Shown here: positions 1 through 6,045 of the stretch, piece after piece
Position numbering within the stretch: the first letter of the stretch is position 1
Layout of the letters: the number at the start of each line of letters is the position of its first letter
Program-made: the position numbers and the translations under genes
Source of the DNA: an uncultured Clostridium sp.
GTDB taxonomy: Bacteria > Bacillota > Clostridia > TANB77 > CAG-508
NCBI GenBank assembly: GCA_947426875.1
Contig: CANEFU010000064.1
Coordinates: 1-6,782 of the forward strand
DNA: 6,782 bases
Direction of reading: 5' to 3'
The notes under the pieces: generated by a model
Database searches by the model: none
Seen by the model: the letters and a program-made list of their open reading frames with translations, nothing else
What the model was told of the DNA's origin: nothing

Positions 1-1
1 C

Positions 2-1033
2 AATAAATCTACGTTGAATCCAAAATATACTTTTGAAACTTTCGTAGTAGGGGATAATAATAAATTAGCACATGCTGCTGCTTTGGCTATTGGTGATGAG
101 CCTGGAGAAGCTTACAATCCTTTGTTTTTATATGGGGGAGTAGGATTAGGAAAAACTCACTTAATGCATGCTATTGGTAATAGAATTTTAGAAAATAATA
201 GAAATTGTAATGTTTTGTATGTTACTTCTGAGAAATTCACTAATCAATTAATAAATGCGATTAAAGATAATAAAAATGAGATTTTCAGAAATAAATATAG
301 AACGATTGATGTTCTTTTAATAGATGATATTCAATTTATAGCAGGAAAAGAGAGAATCCAAGAAGAGTTTTTTCATACTTTTAATTCGTTATATGAAGAA
401 AGAAAACAGATTATTCTTTCTAGTGATAAACCACCTAGAGATATTCCATTTTTAGAGGATAGGCTAAAATCAAGATTCGAATGGGGCTTACTAGCAGATA
501 TTTCTTGTCCAGATTATGAAACGCGTTTTGCTATTTTAAGAAAAAAAGCTCAAGATGAAAAAGTAATTATTGATGATTATATTCTTTCTAATATAGCCAA
601 TAAAATAGATTCTAATATTAGAGAGTTGGAAGGTGTTTTTAATAAAGTAGTAGCAAGAGCTTCTTTAACACATAGTCCTATTACCATTGAATTAGCTGAA
701 AAAATTATAAATGAATTTAAATATGAAAGTGAAAAAGTAATATCTTGTGATTTCATTAAAGAAACGGTAGCCAAATATTTTAGTATTAATAAAGATGACT
801 TATCTGGCAATAAACGTTCTAATGATATTGCTTTTCCAAGACAGATTGCTATGTATCTATGTAGAGAAATTGCTAATATGTCTTATCCTCAGATAGGAAG
901 CGACTTTGGAGGAAGAGACCATTCTACTGTAATGCATGGATGTAAAAAAATAGAAAAAGAAATAAAAGAAAAAAATAATACTAAGTTAATTGTGGATAGT
1001 GTGAAAAACATTATCATAAAGGGGAAACAATAG
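2..1033 (+). CDS. dnaA: Chromosomal replication initiator DnaA (5' end outside window)
   Basis: DnaA is the AAA+ ATPase that binds DnaA boxes at oriC, forms a filament on the opened strand and loads the replicative helicase. The frame is open to the left edge, so 343 residues are visible and roughly the first 100 (domain I and linker domain II) are missing. The TTG at 14 is an internal Leu codon, not a start. Domain III begins at once (LNPKYTFETFVVG), with Walker A GGVGLGKT encoded at 134-157, Walker B VLLIDDIQF, sensor 1 region ILSSDKPP, the box VII arginine region LKSRFEWGL, and the sensor 2 region NIRELEGVFNK. The C-terminal domain IV carries the DNA-binding signature GGRDHSTVMHGCKKI. All key residues are intact. 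Its third codon positions are richer in T than those of the downstream genes, consistent with lying on the other side of the origin. The gene is followed directly by the origin spacer. Confidence 0.98.
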   Translation, partial: NKSTLNPKYTFETFVVGDNNKLAHAAALAIGDEPGEAYNPLFLYGGVGLGKTHLMHAIGNRILENNRNCNVLYVTSEKFTNQLINAIKDNKNEIFRNKYRTIDVLLIDDIQFIAGKERIQEEFFHTFNSLYEERKQIILSSDKPPRDIPFLEDRLKSRFEWGLLADISCPDYETRFAILRKKAQDEKVIIDDYILSNIANKIDSNIRELEGVFNKVVARASLTHSPITIELAEKIINEFKYESEKVISCDFIKETVAKYFSINKDDLSGNKRSNDIAFPRQIAMYLCREIANMSYPQIGSDFGGRDHSTVMHGCKKIEKEIKEKNNTKLIVDSVKNIIIKGKQ

Positions 1034-1071
1034 AAACGAAAAGAAAGATTAAAGTTTTTTGAAATTTGTGT

Positions 1072-1101
1072 TTGAAAAATGATTGTTTGTGAAAATGTAA
1101 T
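1072..1101 (+). promoter_or_regulatory. Weak candidate promoter for dnaN
   Basis: TTGAAA at 1072-1077 and TGTAAT at 1096-1101 are separated by 18 bases and could act as -35 and -10 elements upstream of dnaN. The match is modest and the region is AT-rich, so chance is a real alternative. Transcripts from here would cross the DnaA-box cluster, so DnaA could repress it. No terminator is evident after dnaA, so readthrough from dnaA may also supply dnaN. Confidence 0.25.
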
Positions 1102-1132
1102 TCAATTTTTTCTTACGTAACTGGTAAATTGG

Positions 1133-1141
1133 ATATCCACA
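1133..1141 (+). promoter_or_regulatory. DnaA box (one mismatch)
   Basis: ATATCCACA differs from TTATCCACA only at the first base. It lies in the box cluster between dnaA and dnaN and overlaps the palindrome GGATATCC at 1131-1138. Confidence 0.65.
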
Positions 1142-1207
1142 CCCCTTTGTTAATAACTTGTTTATAACATGTGTATATCTCATTTTTACACAATTCCAGT
1201 TGGAAAC

Positions 1208-1216
1208 TGTGGATAA
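1208..1216 (-). promoter_or_regulatory. DnaA box (perfect consensus)
   Basis: TGTGGATAA on the + strand is exactly TTATCCACA on the minus strand. It is the only perfect match in the dnaA-dnaN spacer and is the best anchor for DnaA binding there. Confidence 0.85.
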
Positions 1217-1280
1217 AATTGAAAGTTTTCCACTGACTTATAAACATCAATTTTACTAGGGATTCTAACTTTCAACATAG

Positions 1281-1298
1281 TTTTCCACAGTTTCCACA
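1281..1298 (+). promoter_or_regulatory. Two abutting DnaA boxes next to the unwinding element
   Basis: TTTTCCACA (1281-1289, one mismatch) is followed without a gap by GTTTCCACA (1290-1298, two mismatches), both in the same orientation. Head-to-tail boxes just before the DnaA-trio are what load the DnaA filament onto single-stranded DNA in the B. subtilis model. The position and orientation here match that arrangement. Confidence 0.7.
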
Positions 1299-1302
1299 GG
1301 AC

Positions 1303-1339
1303 CTAATACTATTACTACTAATAATATTATATATAATAT
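1303..1339 (+). other. DnaA-trio run and AT-rich unwinding element
   Basis: Nine consecutive triplets of the form NTA run from 1303 to 1329 (CTA ATA CTA TTA CTA CTA, then ATA ATA TTA). Read 3' to 5' on the opposite strand, each has A at the middle position, and six of nine fit the published DnaA-trio consensus 3'-(G/A)A(T/A)-5'. They begin four bases after the paired DnaA boxes, separated by GGAC. They run into the perfect 16-bp palindrome ATATTATATATAATAT at 1324-1339, which ends just before the dnaN ribosome binding site. This is the likely site of initial strand opening. Confidence 0.7.
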
Positions 1340-1354
1340 AAAGGAGGAAGTGCA

Positions 1355-2473
1355 ATGAAAATAGTTTGTTACAAGGATAAAATCCTAAAAGCTATTAATT
1401 CCGTAGTAAAAGGTGTAGCTTCAAAGACTACTATGCCAATACTAGAAGGAATACTAATTCAAACAAATGATAATGAAATAAAATTAACTACCTATGATTT
1501 AGAAATAGGTATTGAATATATCATGGAATGTGAAGTAAAAGAACAAGGAAGTACAGTAGTAAATGCGATTATGTTTAGTGAAATTATAAGAAAATTACCA
1601 GATACAGAAATTTATATTTCATTAAATTCTCAAAATTTGTTGGAAATAGAATGTGAAGGTTCTTTGTACAAATTAGCTACGATGAATCCTGAGGAATTTC
1701 CAGAACTTCCAAAGATAGAAATTGAAAATTCGATAGAAATTGACCAAAGTGTTTTAAAAAATATGATAAGAAAAACAATATTTGCAGTAAGTTCAGAAGA
1801 AAGTAGACCAATTTTTACAGGATGTTTATTTGAAATTGAGAATAATAAATTAACATTAGTAGCAGTAGATGGATTTCGATTAGCATTAAGAGCAATTTAT
1901 TTAAATAAACAAAGTAATAATTTTAAAGCAGTTATTCCTGGAAAAACTTTAAATGAAGTCAATAAAATTATATCAGATTCATTTGAACCAATAAAAATAG
2001 GAGTGGCTAAAAATCAAGCTTTATTTGAAATGGATAATTGTAAAGTAGTAACAAGAATTTTAGATGGAGAGTTCTTAAATTATAAAAATGTGATTCCAAG
2101 TAATTGGGAAACGAGAATAAAAGTAAACAAAAATAGTATTCAAAATAGTTTTGAAAGAATTAGTTTGATATCATCATCTTCTGTTGAAAAAGAAAAGAAG
2201 TATCCTGTAAAAGTACAAGTTGATATTGGAAAAGTAATTATTTCATGTACCAACCAAACAGGTGATGCAAAGGAAGAATTATATGTATCAACAGAAGGAA
2301 AAAATTTGGAAGCAGGGTTTAATCCTAAATATTTCTTAGATAGTTTGAAAGCAGTTGAAGATGAAGAGGTATATATTGAATTTGGAACTAGTATATCACC
2401 ATGTCTAATTAAGTCAATTGAAAATAATGATTATACTTATATGATTTTACCGATTCGATTAAAAGAAGATTAA
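1355..2473 (+). CDS. dnaN: DNA polymerase III beta sliding clamp
   Basis: DnaN forms the ring-shaped dimer that encircles DNA and tethers the replicative polymerase, ligase and repair factors. The product has 372 residues, within the usual 365-380. It shows the three-fold clamp architecture: domain 1 with TTMPILEGILIQ near residues 25-36; domain 2 with SRPIFTGCLFEI and LVAVDGFRLALR, the most conserved stretch, near residues 150-181; and domain 3 ending in the typical YMILPIRLKED that contributes to the partner-binding cleft. The ATG at 1355 is supported by AAGGAGG at 1341-1347 with seven bases between. That ribosome binding site immediately follows the origin unwinding element. A hairpin directly after the stop suggests that at least some transcripts end here rather than continuing to recF. 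Confidence 0.98.
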   Translation: MKIVCYKDKILKAINSVVKGVASKTTMPILEGILIQTNDNEIKLTTYDLEIGIEYIMECEVKEQGSTVVNAIMFSEIIRKLPDTEIYISLNSQNLLEIECEGSLYKLATMNPEEFPELPKIEIENSIEIDQSVLKNMIRKTIFAVSSEESRPIFTGCLFEIENNKLTLVAVDGFRLALRAIYLNKQSNNFKAVIPGKTLNEVNKIISDSFEPIKIGVAKNQALFEMDNCKVVTRILDGEFLNYKNVIPSNWETRIKVNKNSIQNSFERISLISSSSVEKEKKYPVKVQVDIGKVIISCTNQTGDAKEELYVSTEGKNLEAGFNPKYFLDSLKAVEDEEVYIEFGTSISPCLIKSIENNDYTYMILPIRLKED

Positions 2474-2481
2474 TTTATTAA

Positions 2482-2505
2482 AAAGGTAGAAGAAATTCTA
2501 CCTTT
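2482..2505 (+). terminator. Hairpin terminator after dnaN
   Basis: A 10-bp perfect stem (2482-2491 with 2496-2505, core GGTAGAA/TTCTACC) closes a GAAA tetraloop eight bases after the dnaN stop. The following sequence AAAATTTAT has only a broken U-tract, so termination may be partial or the hairpin may act as a 3' stabiliser. GNRA-type loops strongly stabilise such stems. Confidence 0.6.
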
Positions 2506-2526
2506 AAAATTTATAAAAAGAAATAG

Positions 2527-2558
2527 TTTTCCACAAATTGTTCTTTATCGGTGGAAAA
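2527..2558. repeat. Inverted pair of DnaA-box-like sequences
   Basis: TTTTCCACA (2527-2535, one mismatch from the DnaA box) faces GTGGAAAA (2551-2558), giving an 8-bp inverted repeat TTTTCCAC/GTGGAAAA with 16 bases between. The left copy is identical to the box at 1281-1289. It could be a DnaA site or a hairpin; its position just past the dnaN terminator favours DNA-level binding. Confidence 0.45.
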
Positions 2559-2740
2559 AGTATGAGAAAAAAAGAAATAAATAGTAAAAAAAAGAAAAAT
2601 GAAGATAAAAAAAGAGAATGTTATATAGAACAAGGAATTTGAATGATAAAAAATTATAATAATATTATTTAAACGAATTTAAGTAAAAAAAATAAATAAA
2701 AAAGGTATAAACAGTTTTTTTTATATTTATAAAAAAATAC

Positions 2741-2770
2741 AATAAAATATAATAAATTATAATAAAATAT
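2741..2770. repeat. Three-copy 10-bp AT repeat
   Basis: AATAAAATAT, AATAAATTAT and AATAAAATAT follow one another exactly, the first and third being identical. With a period near one helical turn this may be flexible or easily melted DNA. Slippage in AT-rich sequence is the simplest origin. Confidence 0.55.
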
Positions 2771-2793
2771 AAAAAAAGAGATATTTAAGATAT

Positions 2794-2821
2794 AGTAAAA
2801 ATTAAAAAGTAAAAATTAAAA
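2794..2821. repeat. Two-copy 14-bp tandem repeat
   Basis: AGTAAAAATTAAAA occurs twice in direct succession (2794-2807 and 2808-2821) with no mismatch. It carries A-tracts and probably arose by slippage. No function can be assigned. Confidence 0.6.
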
Positions 2822-2890
2822 AAGCGACGCACGAAAATGAAAAATAAGCGGTTTTTATTTTTTAGGAATATAATTTAATATTAAAAAAAT

Positions 2891-2930
2891 TAGAAAAAAA
2901 AAGAAAAAATTAGAATAAATTAGAAAAAAT
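2891..2930. repeat. Phased A-tracts, 10-bp period, upstream of recF
   Basis: Four successive decamers, TAGAAAAAAA, AAGAAAAAAT, TAGAATAAAT and TAGAAAAAAT, place A-runs one helical turn apart. Regular 10-bp phasing of A-tracts is the classic arrangement for intrinsically bent DNA. It lies 21 bases before the recF start codon and its DnaA box, so it could shape the origin region or the recF leader. Confidence 0.55.
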
Positions 2931-2951
2931 AATGCACAAGTGGAGAATAAT

Positions 2952-4022
2952 ATGTGGATAAATAAAATAAAAATAAGTAATTTTAGGAATTACATTCAAG
3001 AAGAAATTGAGTTAGAAAAAGATATTAATTTATTTTATGGTGAAAATGCACAAGGTAAAACGAATATTATAGAAGCTATTTTTTTAGGAAGTATGGGCAA
3101 ATCTTTTCGAGCTAAAAAAGATAGAGAATTAATTAATTTAAATTATGAAAGAGCAGAAGTAGAAATAGAATATCAAAAATCAGATAGAGATGGAAAAATA
3201 AAAATTGAATTATCGAATAAAAAAAATATTTATATGAATGGAATAAAAATAAAAAAATTAAGTGAATTATTGGGAAAAATTAATATTGTTATTTTTACAC
3301 CAGATGATATTAACATATTAAAAGGTGGTCCACAAAATAGAAGAAAATTTTTAGATATGATGATTAGTCAATTAAAACCTAATTATATGTATCATTTAAA
3401 TTTATATTTAAAAACGATAGAGCAAAGAAATAATTATTTAAGACAAATAAAAGAAGAAAAGAAAGATGAAAATTTATTAGATATATGGGATGAAAAGCTT
3501 GTTGAACATGCTATTATTATCTATCAATATAGAGAAGAATTTATAAGAAAAATGCAGGAAAAAATAAAAAAAATACATGCTGAAATAACGAACTATAAAG
3601 AAGAAATAGAAATTGAATATAAATCGGAATGTAAAACAAAAGAGGAATATTTGAAATTATTAAAAGAAAGAAGAAAATTAGATATTATAAAAGGATTTAC
3701 TACAAAAGGTATACATAGAGATGATTTTGTGATATATATAAATAAGAAGCAATTAGATATATATGGCTCGCAAGGACAACACAGAACGGCAATTCTTTCT
3801 TTAAAATTATCAGAATTAAATATTGTGAAAGAAGAAATAGGAGAAGAACCAATTTTATTATTAGATGATTTTATGTCTGAGTTGGATGAAACAAGAATAA
3901 AAAGTTTTTTAGCAAAAATAAAAAATACACAAGTTATTATAACTTGTACTGAAAAAATAAATGTTGAAAATAAAAAAATTTTAATATATAATGTGAAAGA
4001 AGGAAAAACAAAAAAAGAGTAA
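2952..4022 (+). CDS. recF: DNA replication and repair protein RecF
   Basis: RecF is an SMC-like ATPase that binds DNA at gaps and, with RecO and RecR, helps load RecA for recombinational repair and fork restart. From the ATG at 2952 the product has 356 residues, normal for the family. It begins MWINKIKISNFRNY, the standard RecF opening. Walker A is GENAQGKT (residues 30-37), the ABC-type signature is SQGQHR (273-278), preceded by the GIHRDD motif, and Walker B with its acidic residues is ILLLDDFMSELDE (301-313). I chose ATG 2952 because GGAG at 2942-2945 sits six bases before it. The in-frame GTG at 2940, which would add four residues, overlaps that site and has no site of its own. The gene is very A-rich, with heavy use of AAA, ATA and TTA. 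It is followed by gyrB after 15 bases, so the two are probably co-transcribed. Confidence 0.97.
   Translation: MWINKIKISNFRNYIQEEIELEKDINLFYGENAQGKTNIIEAIFLGSMGKSFRAKKDRELINLNYERAEVEIEYQKSDRDGKIKIELSNKKNIYMNGIKIKKLSELLGKINIVIFTPDDINILKGGPQNRRKFLDMMISQLKPNYMYHLNLYLKTIEQRNNYLRQIKEEKKDENLLDIWDEKLVEHAIIIYQYREEFIRKMQEKIKKIHAEITNYKEEIEIEYKSECKTKEEYLKLLKERRKLDIIKGFTTKGIHRDDFVIYINKKQLDIYGSQGQHRTAILSLKLSELNIVKEEIGEEPILLLDDFMSELDETRIKSFLAKIKNTQVIITCTEKINVENKKILIYNVKEGKTKKE
2953..2961 (-). promoter_or_regulatory. Perfect DnaA box overlapping the recF start codon
   Basis: TGTGGATAA, the exact complement of TTATCCACA, begins at the second base of the recF ATG and covers the codons for Met-Trp-Ile and the first base of Asn. 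It matches the full consensus, as does the box at 1208-1216. It may be a coincidence of coding M-W-I, or a real site for DnaA that also touches recF expression. Confidence 0.5.
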
Positions 4023-4037
4023 AAGGAGAAGGTTAAA

Positions 4038-5966
4038 ATGGAAAAATATGAGCATAAATATGGAGCTGAGCAAATTCAAGTATTAGAAGGCTTAGAGGCT
4101 GTAAGAAAAAGACCAGGTATGTATATAGGAAGCACATCAGTAAGAGGACTTCATCATTTAGTATATGAAATAGTAGATAATGGAGTAGATGAAGCTTTAG
4201 CAGGATATTGTAAAGAAATCAATGTTATCATAGAGCCAGGAAATATTATAAGTGTGGAAGATAACGGAAGAGGTATTCCAGTAGAAATACATCCAAAAAC
4301 CAAGATATCAACAGCAGAAACCGTATATACCGTATTGCATGCTGGAGGAAAATTTGGTGGAGATAGTGGATATAAAGTATCTGGTGGACTTCATGGAGTA
4401 GGTGCTTCTGTTGTTAATGCTTTATCTGAATGGACAGAAGTAACAATAAAAAGAGATGGTACTTTATATCAGATGAAATTTGAAAAAGGAAAGACTGTTC
4501 AAAAATTAGAAAAGATAGGAAAAGCAGAAGGAACAGGAACCAAGGTTAGATTTTTAGCCGATAATACTATATTTGAAACAGTAGAATACGAATACGAAGT
4601 ATTAGAAAAAAGATTTAGAGAAATTGCCTTTTTAACAAAAGGACTAAAAATTACTCTTGAAGATAAAAGAGAAGAAACTCCTAAAAAAGCAGAATTTTGT
4701 TTTGAAGGTGGATTAATTTCCTTTGTAGAATTTTTAAATAAAAATAAAGATAAATTGCATAAATCACCAATTTATGTTGAAAAAGATGGGGAAGTACCAG
4801 TAGAAATAGCGATTCAATATACTTCAAGTTACTCTGAAAATATTTATACGTTTGTTAACAATATTAATACAATTGAAGGAGGAACTCACTTAGAAGGTTT
4901 CAAAAGGTCTTTAACAAAAGTATTTAATGATTATGCAAGAAGTCATAATATTTTAAAAGAAAAAGATACTAATTTACAAGGTGAAGATATTAGAGAAGGA
5001 ATTACTGCAGTGGTATCGGTAAAAGTAAAGGAACCACAATTTGAAGGACAAACTAAAACAAAGTTAGGAAATAGTGAAGTTACTGGAGTCGTTCAAAGTA
5101 TGGTAAATGAATCGTTATCTACCTTTTTAGAAGAAAATCCTGCCGTAGCTAAATCTATATTAGAAAAATGTATTAGTGCTTCGAGAGCAAGAGAAGCTGC
5201 AAGAAAAGCAAGAGAATTGGCAAGAAAGAAGAATTCTTTAGAAACATCTACATTGCCAGGAAAATTAGCAGATTGTAGTAGTAAAAATCCAGATGAATGT
5301 GAAGTTTATATTGTAGAGGGAGATTCAGCAGGAGGAAGTGCAAAACAGGGAAGAGATAGAAAATTCCAAGCGATATTACCATTATGGGGAAAAATGTTAA
5401 ATGTAGAAAAATCAAGAGCAGATAAAATTTATGGAAATGATAAATTAAATCCAGTTATTCTTGCTGTTGGTGCAGGAATCGGAAGTGACTTTGACGTAAC
5501 AAAAATAAGATATGGAAAAGTTATTATCATGGCAGATGCCGATGTAGATGGTGCACATATCAGAACATTATTATTAACTTTCTTCTTTAGATATATGAGA
5601 CCTCTAATAGAAAATGGAAATGTTTATTTAGCACAACCACCTCTTTACAAATTATCTAAAAAAGGAATGGAAGATAAATATTGCTATACAGATGAAGATT
5701 TAGAAGTTGCTTATAAGGAATTAGAAGAAAAAGGAATAGCAAGAGAACAATTGGGACTTCAAAGATATAAAGGTTTAGGTGAAATGAACCCAGAACAATT
5801 ATGGGAAACAACAATGAATCCAGAAACAAGAACCTTAGTAAAAGTAACAATGGATGATGCGATTAAAGCAGATGAAATCTTTACTTTATTAATGGGGGAT
5901 GAGGTAGAACCAAGAAGAGAATTCATTCAAGCTAATGCAAAATATGTAAAAAATTTAGATATTTAA
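4038..5966 (+). CDS. gyrB: DNA gyrase subunit B
   Basis: GyrB is the ATPase subunit of DNA gyrase, which with GyrA introduces negative supercoils and removes positive ones ahead of forks. The 642-residue product is the shorter Gram-positive form. The N-terminal GHKL ATPase shows the catalytic glutamate E44 and N48 (YEIVDNGVDEALAG), D75 in VEDNGRGIP and the lid GGLHGVG (116-122). The transducer contains the ATP-contacting QTKTKLGN. The TOPRIM domain has EGDSAGG (E427) and the metal-binding DADVD (D500, D502, D504). The C-terminus has GLGEMNPEQLWETTMNP and ends NAKYVKNLDI. Length distinguishes it poorly from ParE, but the QTKTKLGN/PLWGKMLNVEK wording and position beside recF favour GyrB. ATG 4038 is preceded by AAGGAGAAGG (4023-4032). 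gyrA, often next, is not found after it. Confidence 0.97.
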   Translation: MEKYEHKYGAEQIQVLEGLEAVRKRPGMYIGSTSVRGLHHLVYEIVDNGVDEALAGYCKEINVIIEPGNIISVEDNGRGIPVEIHPKTKISTAETVYTVLHAGGKFGGDSGYKVSGGLHGVGASVVNALSEWTEVTIKRDGTLYQMKFEKGKTVQKLEKIGKAEGTGTKVRFLADNTIFETVEYEYEVLEKRFREIAFLTKGLKITLEDKREETPKKAEFCFEGGLISFVEFLNKNKDKLHKSPIYVEKDGEVPVEIAIQYTSSYSENIYTFVNNINTIEGGTHLEGFKRSLTKVFNDYARSHNILKEKDTNLQGEDIREGITAVVSVKVKEPQFEGQTKTKLGNSEVTGVVQSMVNESLSTFLEENPAVAKSILEKCISASRAREAARKARELARKKNSLETSTLPGKLADCSSKNPDECEVYIVEGDSAGGSAKQGRDRKFQAILPLWGKMLNVEKSRADKIYGNDKLNPVILAVGAGIGSDFDVTKIRYGKVIIMADADVDGAHIRTLLLTFFFRYMRPLIENGNVYLAQPPLYKLSKKGMEDKYCYTDEDLEVAYKELEEKGIAREQLGLQRYKGLGEMNPEQLWETTMNPETRTLVKVTMDDAIKADEIFTLLMGDEVEPRREFIQANAKYVKNLDI

Positions 5967-5971
5967 AAAAT

Positions 5972-6006
5972 TTAATGGCAGATAAATTAATTTTATCTGC
6001 CATTAA
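5972..6006. terminator. 15-bp hairpin terminator after gyrB, possibly bidirectional
   Basis: TTAATGGCAGATAAA (5972-5986) pairs perfectly with 5992-6006 around a five-base loop, starting five bases after the gyrB stop. On the + strand no U-run follows (TGATAAAGCC). On the minus strand the stem is followed by ATTTTTT, a proper U-tract. It therefore looks better suited to stop a minus-strand transcript arriving from the right, although it would also impede gyrB readthrough. Confidence 0.75.
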
Positions 6007-6045
6007 TGATAAAGCCAATAATAATCTCCACTAAAACTAATACAT

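Larger units (their letters stand above)
1034..1354. other. Putative oriC (dnaA-dnaN intergenic region)
   Basis: This 321-base spacer holds at least six sequences that match, or nearly match, the DnaA box TTATNCACA, on both strands. They are 1133-1141 (ATATCCACA), 1170-1178 (minus, ATATACACA), 1184-1192 (TTTTACACA), 1208-1216 (minus, perfect TTATCCACA), 1281-1289 (TTTTCCACA) and 1290-1298 (GTTTCCACA). A weaker TTTTCCACT lies at 1226-1234. The last two boxes abut, and are followed by GGAC, a run of NTA triplets (1303-1329) and a 16-bp perfect AT palindrome at 1324-1339. In Bacillus subtilis the unwinding region likewise lies downstream of dnaA, with the order boxes, G/C spacer, DnaA-trio. That parallel is the basis of the oriC call. 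A second box cluster upstream of dnaA would be expected but lies outside the window. Confidence 0.85.
2506..2951. other. Purine-rich non-coding spacer between dnaN and recF
   Basis: This 446-base stretch is very A-rich and has no convincing gene. A 26-codon lysine-rich frame at 2562-2642 (MRKKEINSKKKK...) is too low in complexity to call. The spacer holds a pair of inverted DnaA-box-like sequences (2527-2558), a three-copy 10-bp repeat (2741-2770), a two-copy 14-bp repeat (2794-2821), the only G/C patch (GCGACGCACG near 2823-2832), an AT-only 8-bp hairpin (2840-2847 with 2855-2862) and phased A-tracts (2891-2930). TATAAT hexamers occur at 2655, 2748, 2758 and 2869, but none has a credible -35 at the right distance. 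The recF-gyrB promoter is probably here but I cannot place it. Relatives often carry a small S4-domain gene at this position; I see none. Confidence 0.7.

Noticed and set aside
577..810. Minus-strand open frame of 77 codons inside dnaA
   Set aside because: It lies wholly within the well-conserved dnaA coding sequence on the other strand, has no ribosome binding site and shows no recognisable motif; it is a shadow frame.
1332..1337. TATAAT as the -10 of a dnaN promoter
   Set aside because: Transcription would start inside the dnaN ribosome binding site, leaving no usable leader. The hexamer is better explained as part of the AT palindrome of the unwinding element.
2562..2642. 26-codon lysine-rich frame after dnaN
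   Set aside because: Poly-A sequence gives lysine-rich frames by chance. The upstream GGTGG is better explained as part of the inverted DnaA-box-like repeat, and the peptide has no recognisable fold.
2869..2874. Perfect TATAAT as the recF promoter -10
   Set aside because: The sequence 17 bases upstream (AAGCGG) is nothing like a -35. In DNA this AT-rich, TATAAT occurs several times by chance (also at 2655, 2748 and 2758).
2940..2942. GTG as the recF start
   Set aside because: It overlaps the GGAG that serves ATG 2952, has no ribosome binding site of its own, and RecF proteins typically start close to the (M)xI...FRNY segment.
5656..5850. Minus-strand open frame of 64 codons inside gyrB
   Set aside because: Its leucine/phenylalanine-rich translation is the antisense of AGA/GAA-rich gyrB codons, and the sense strand is clearly GyrB.
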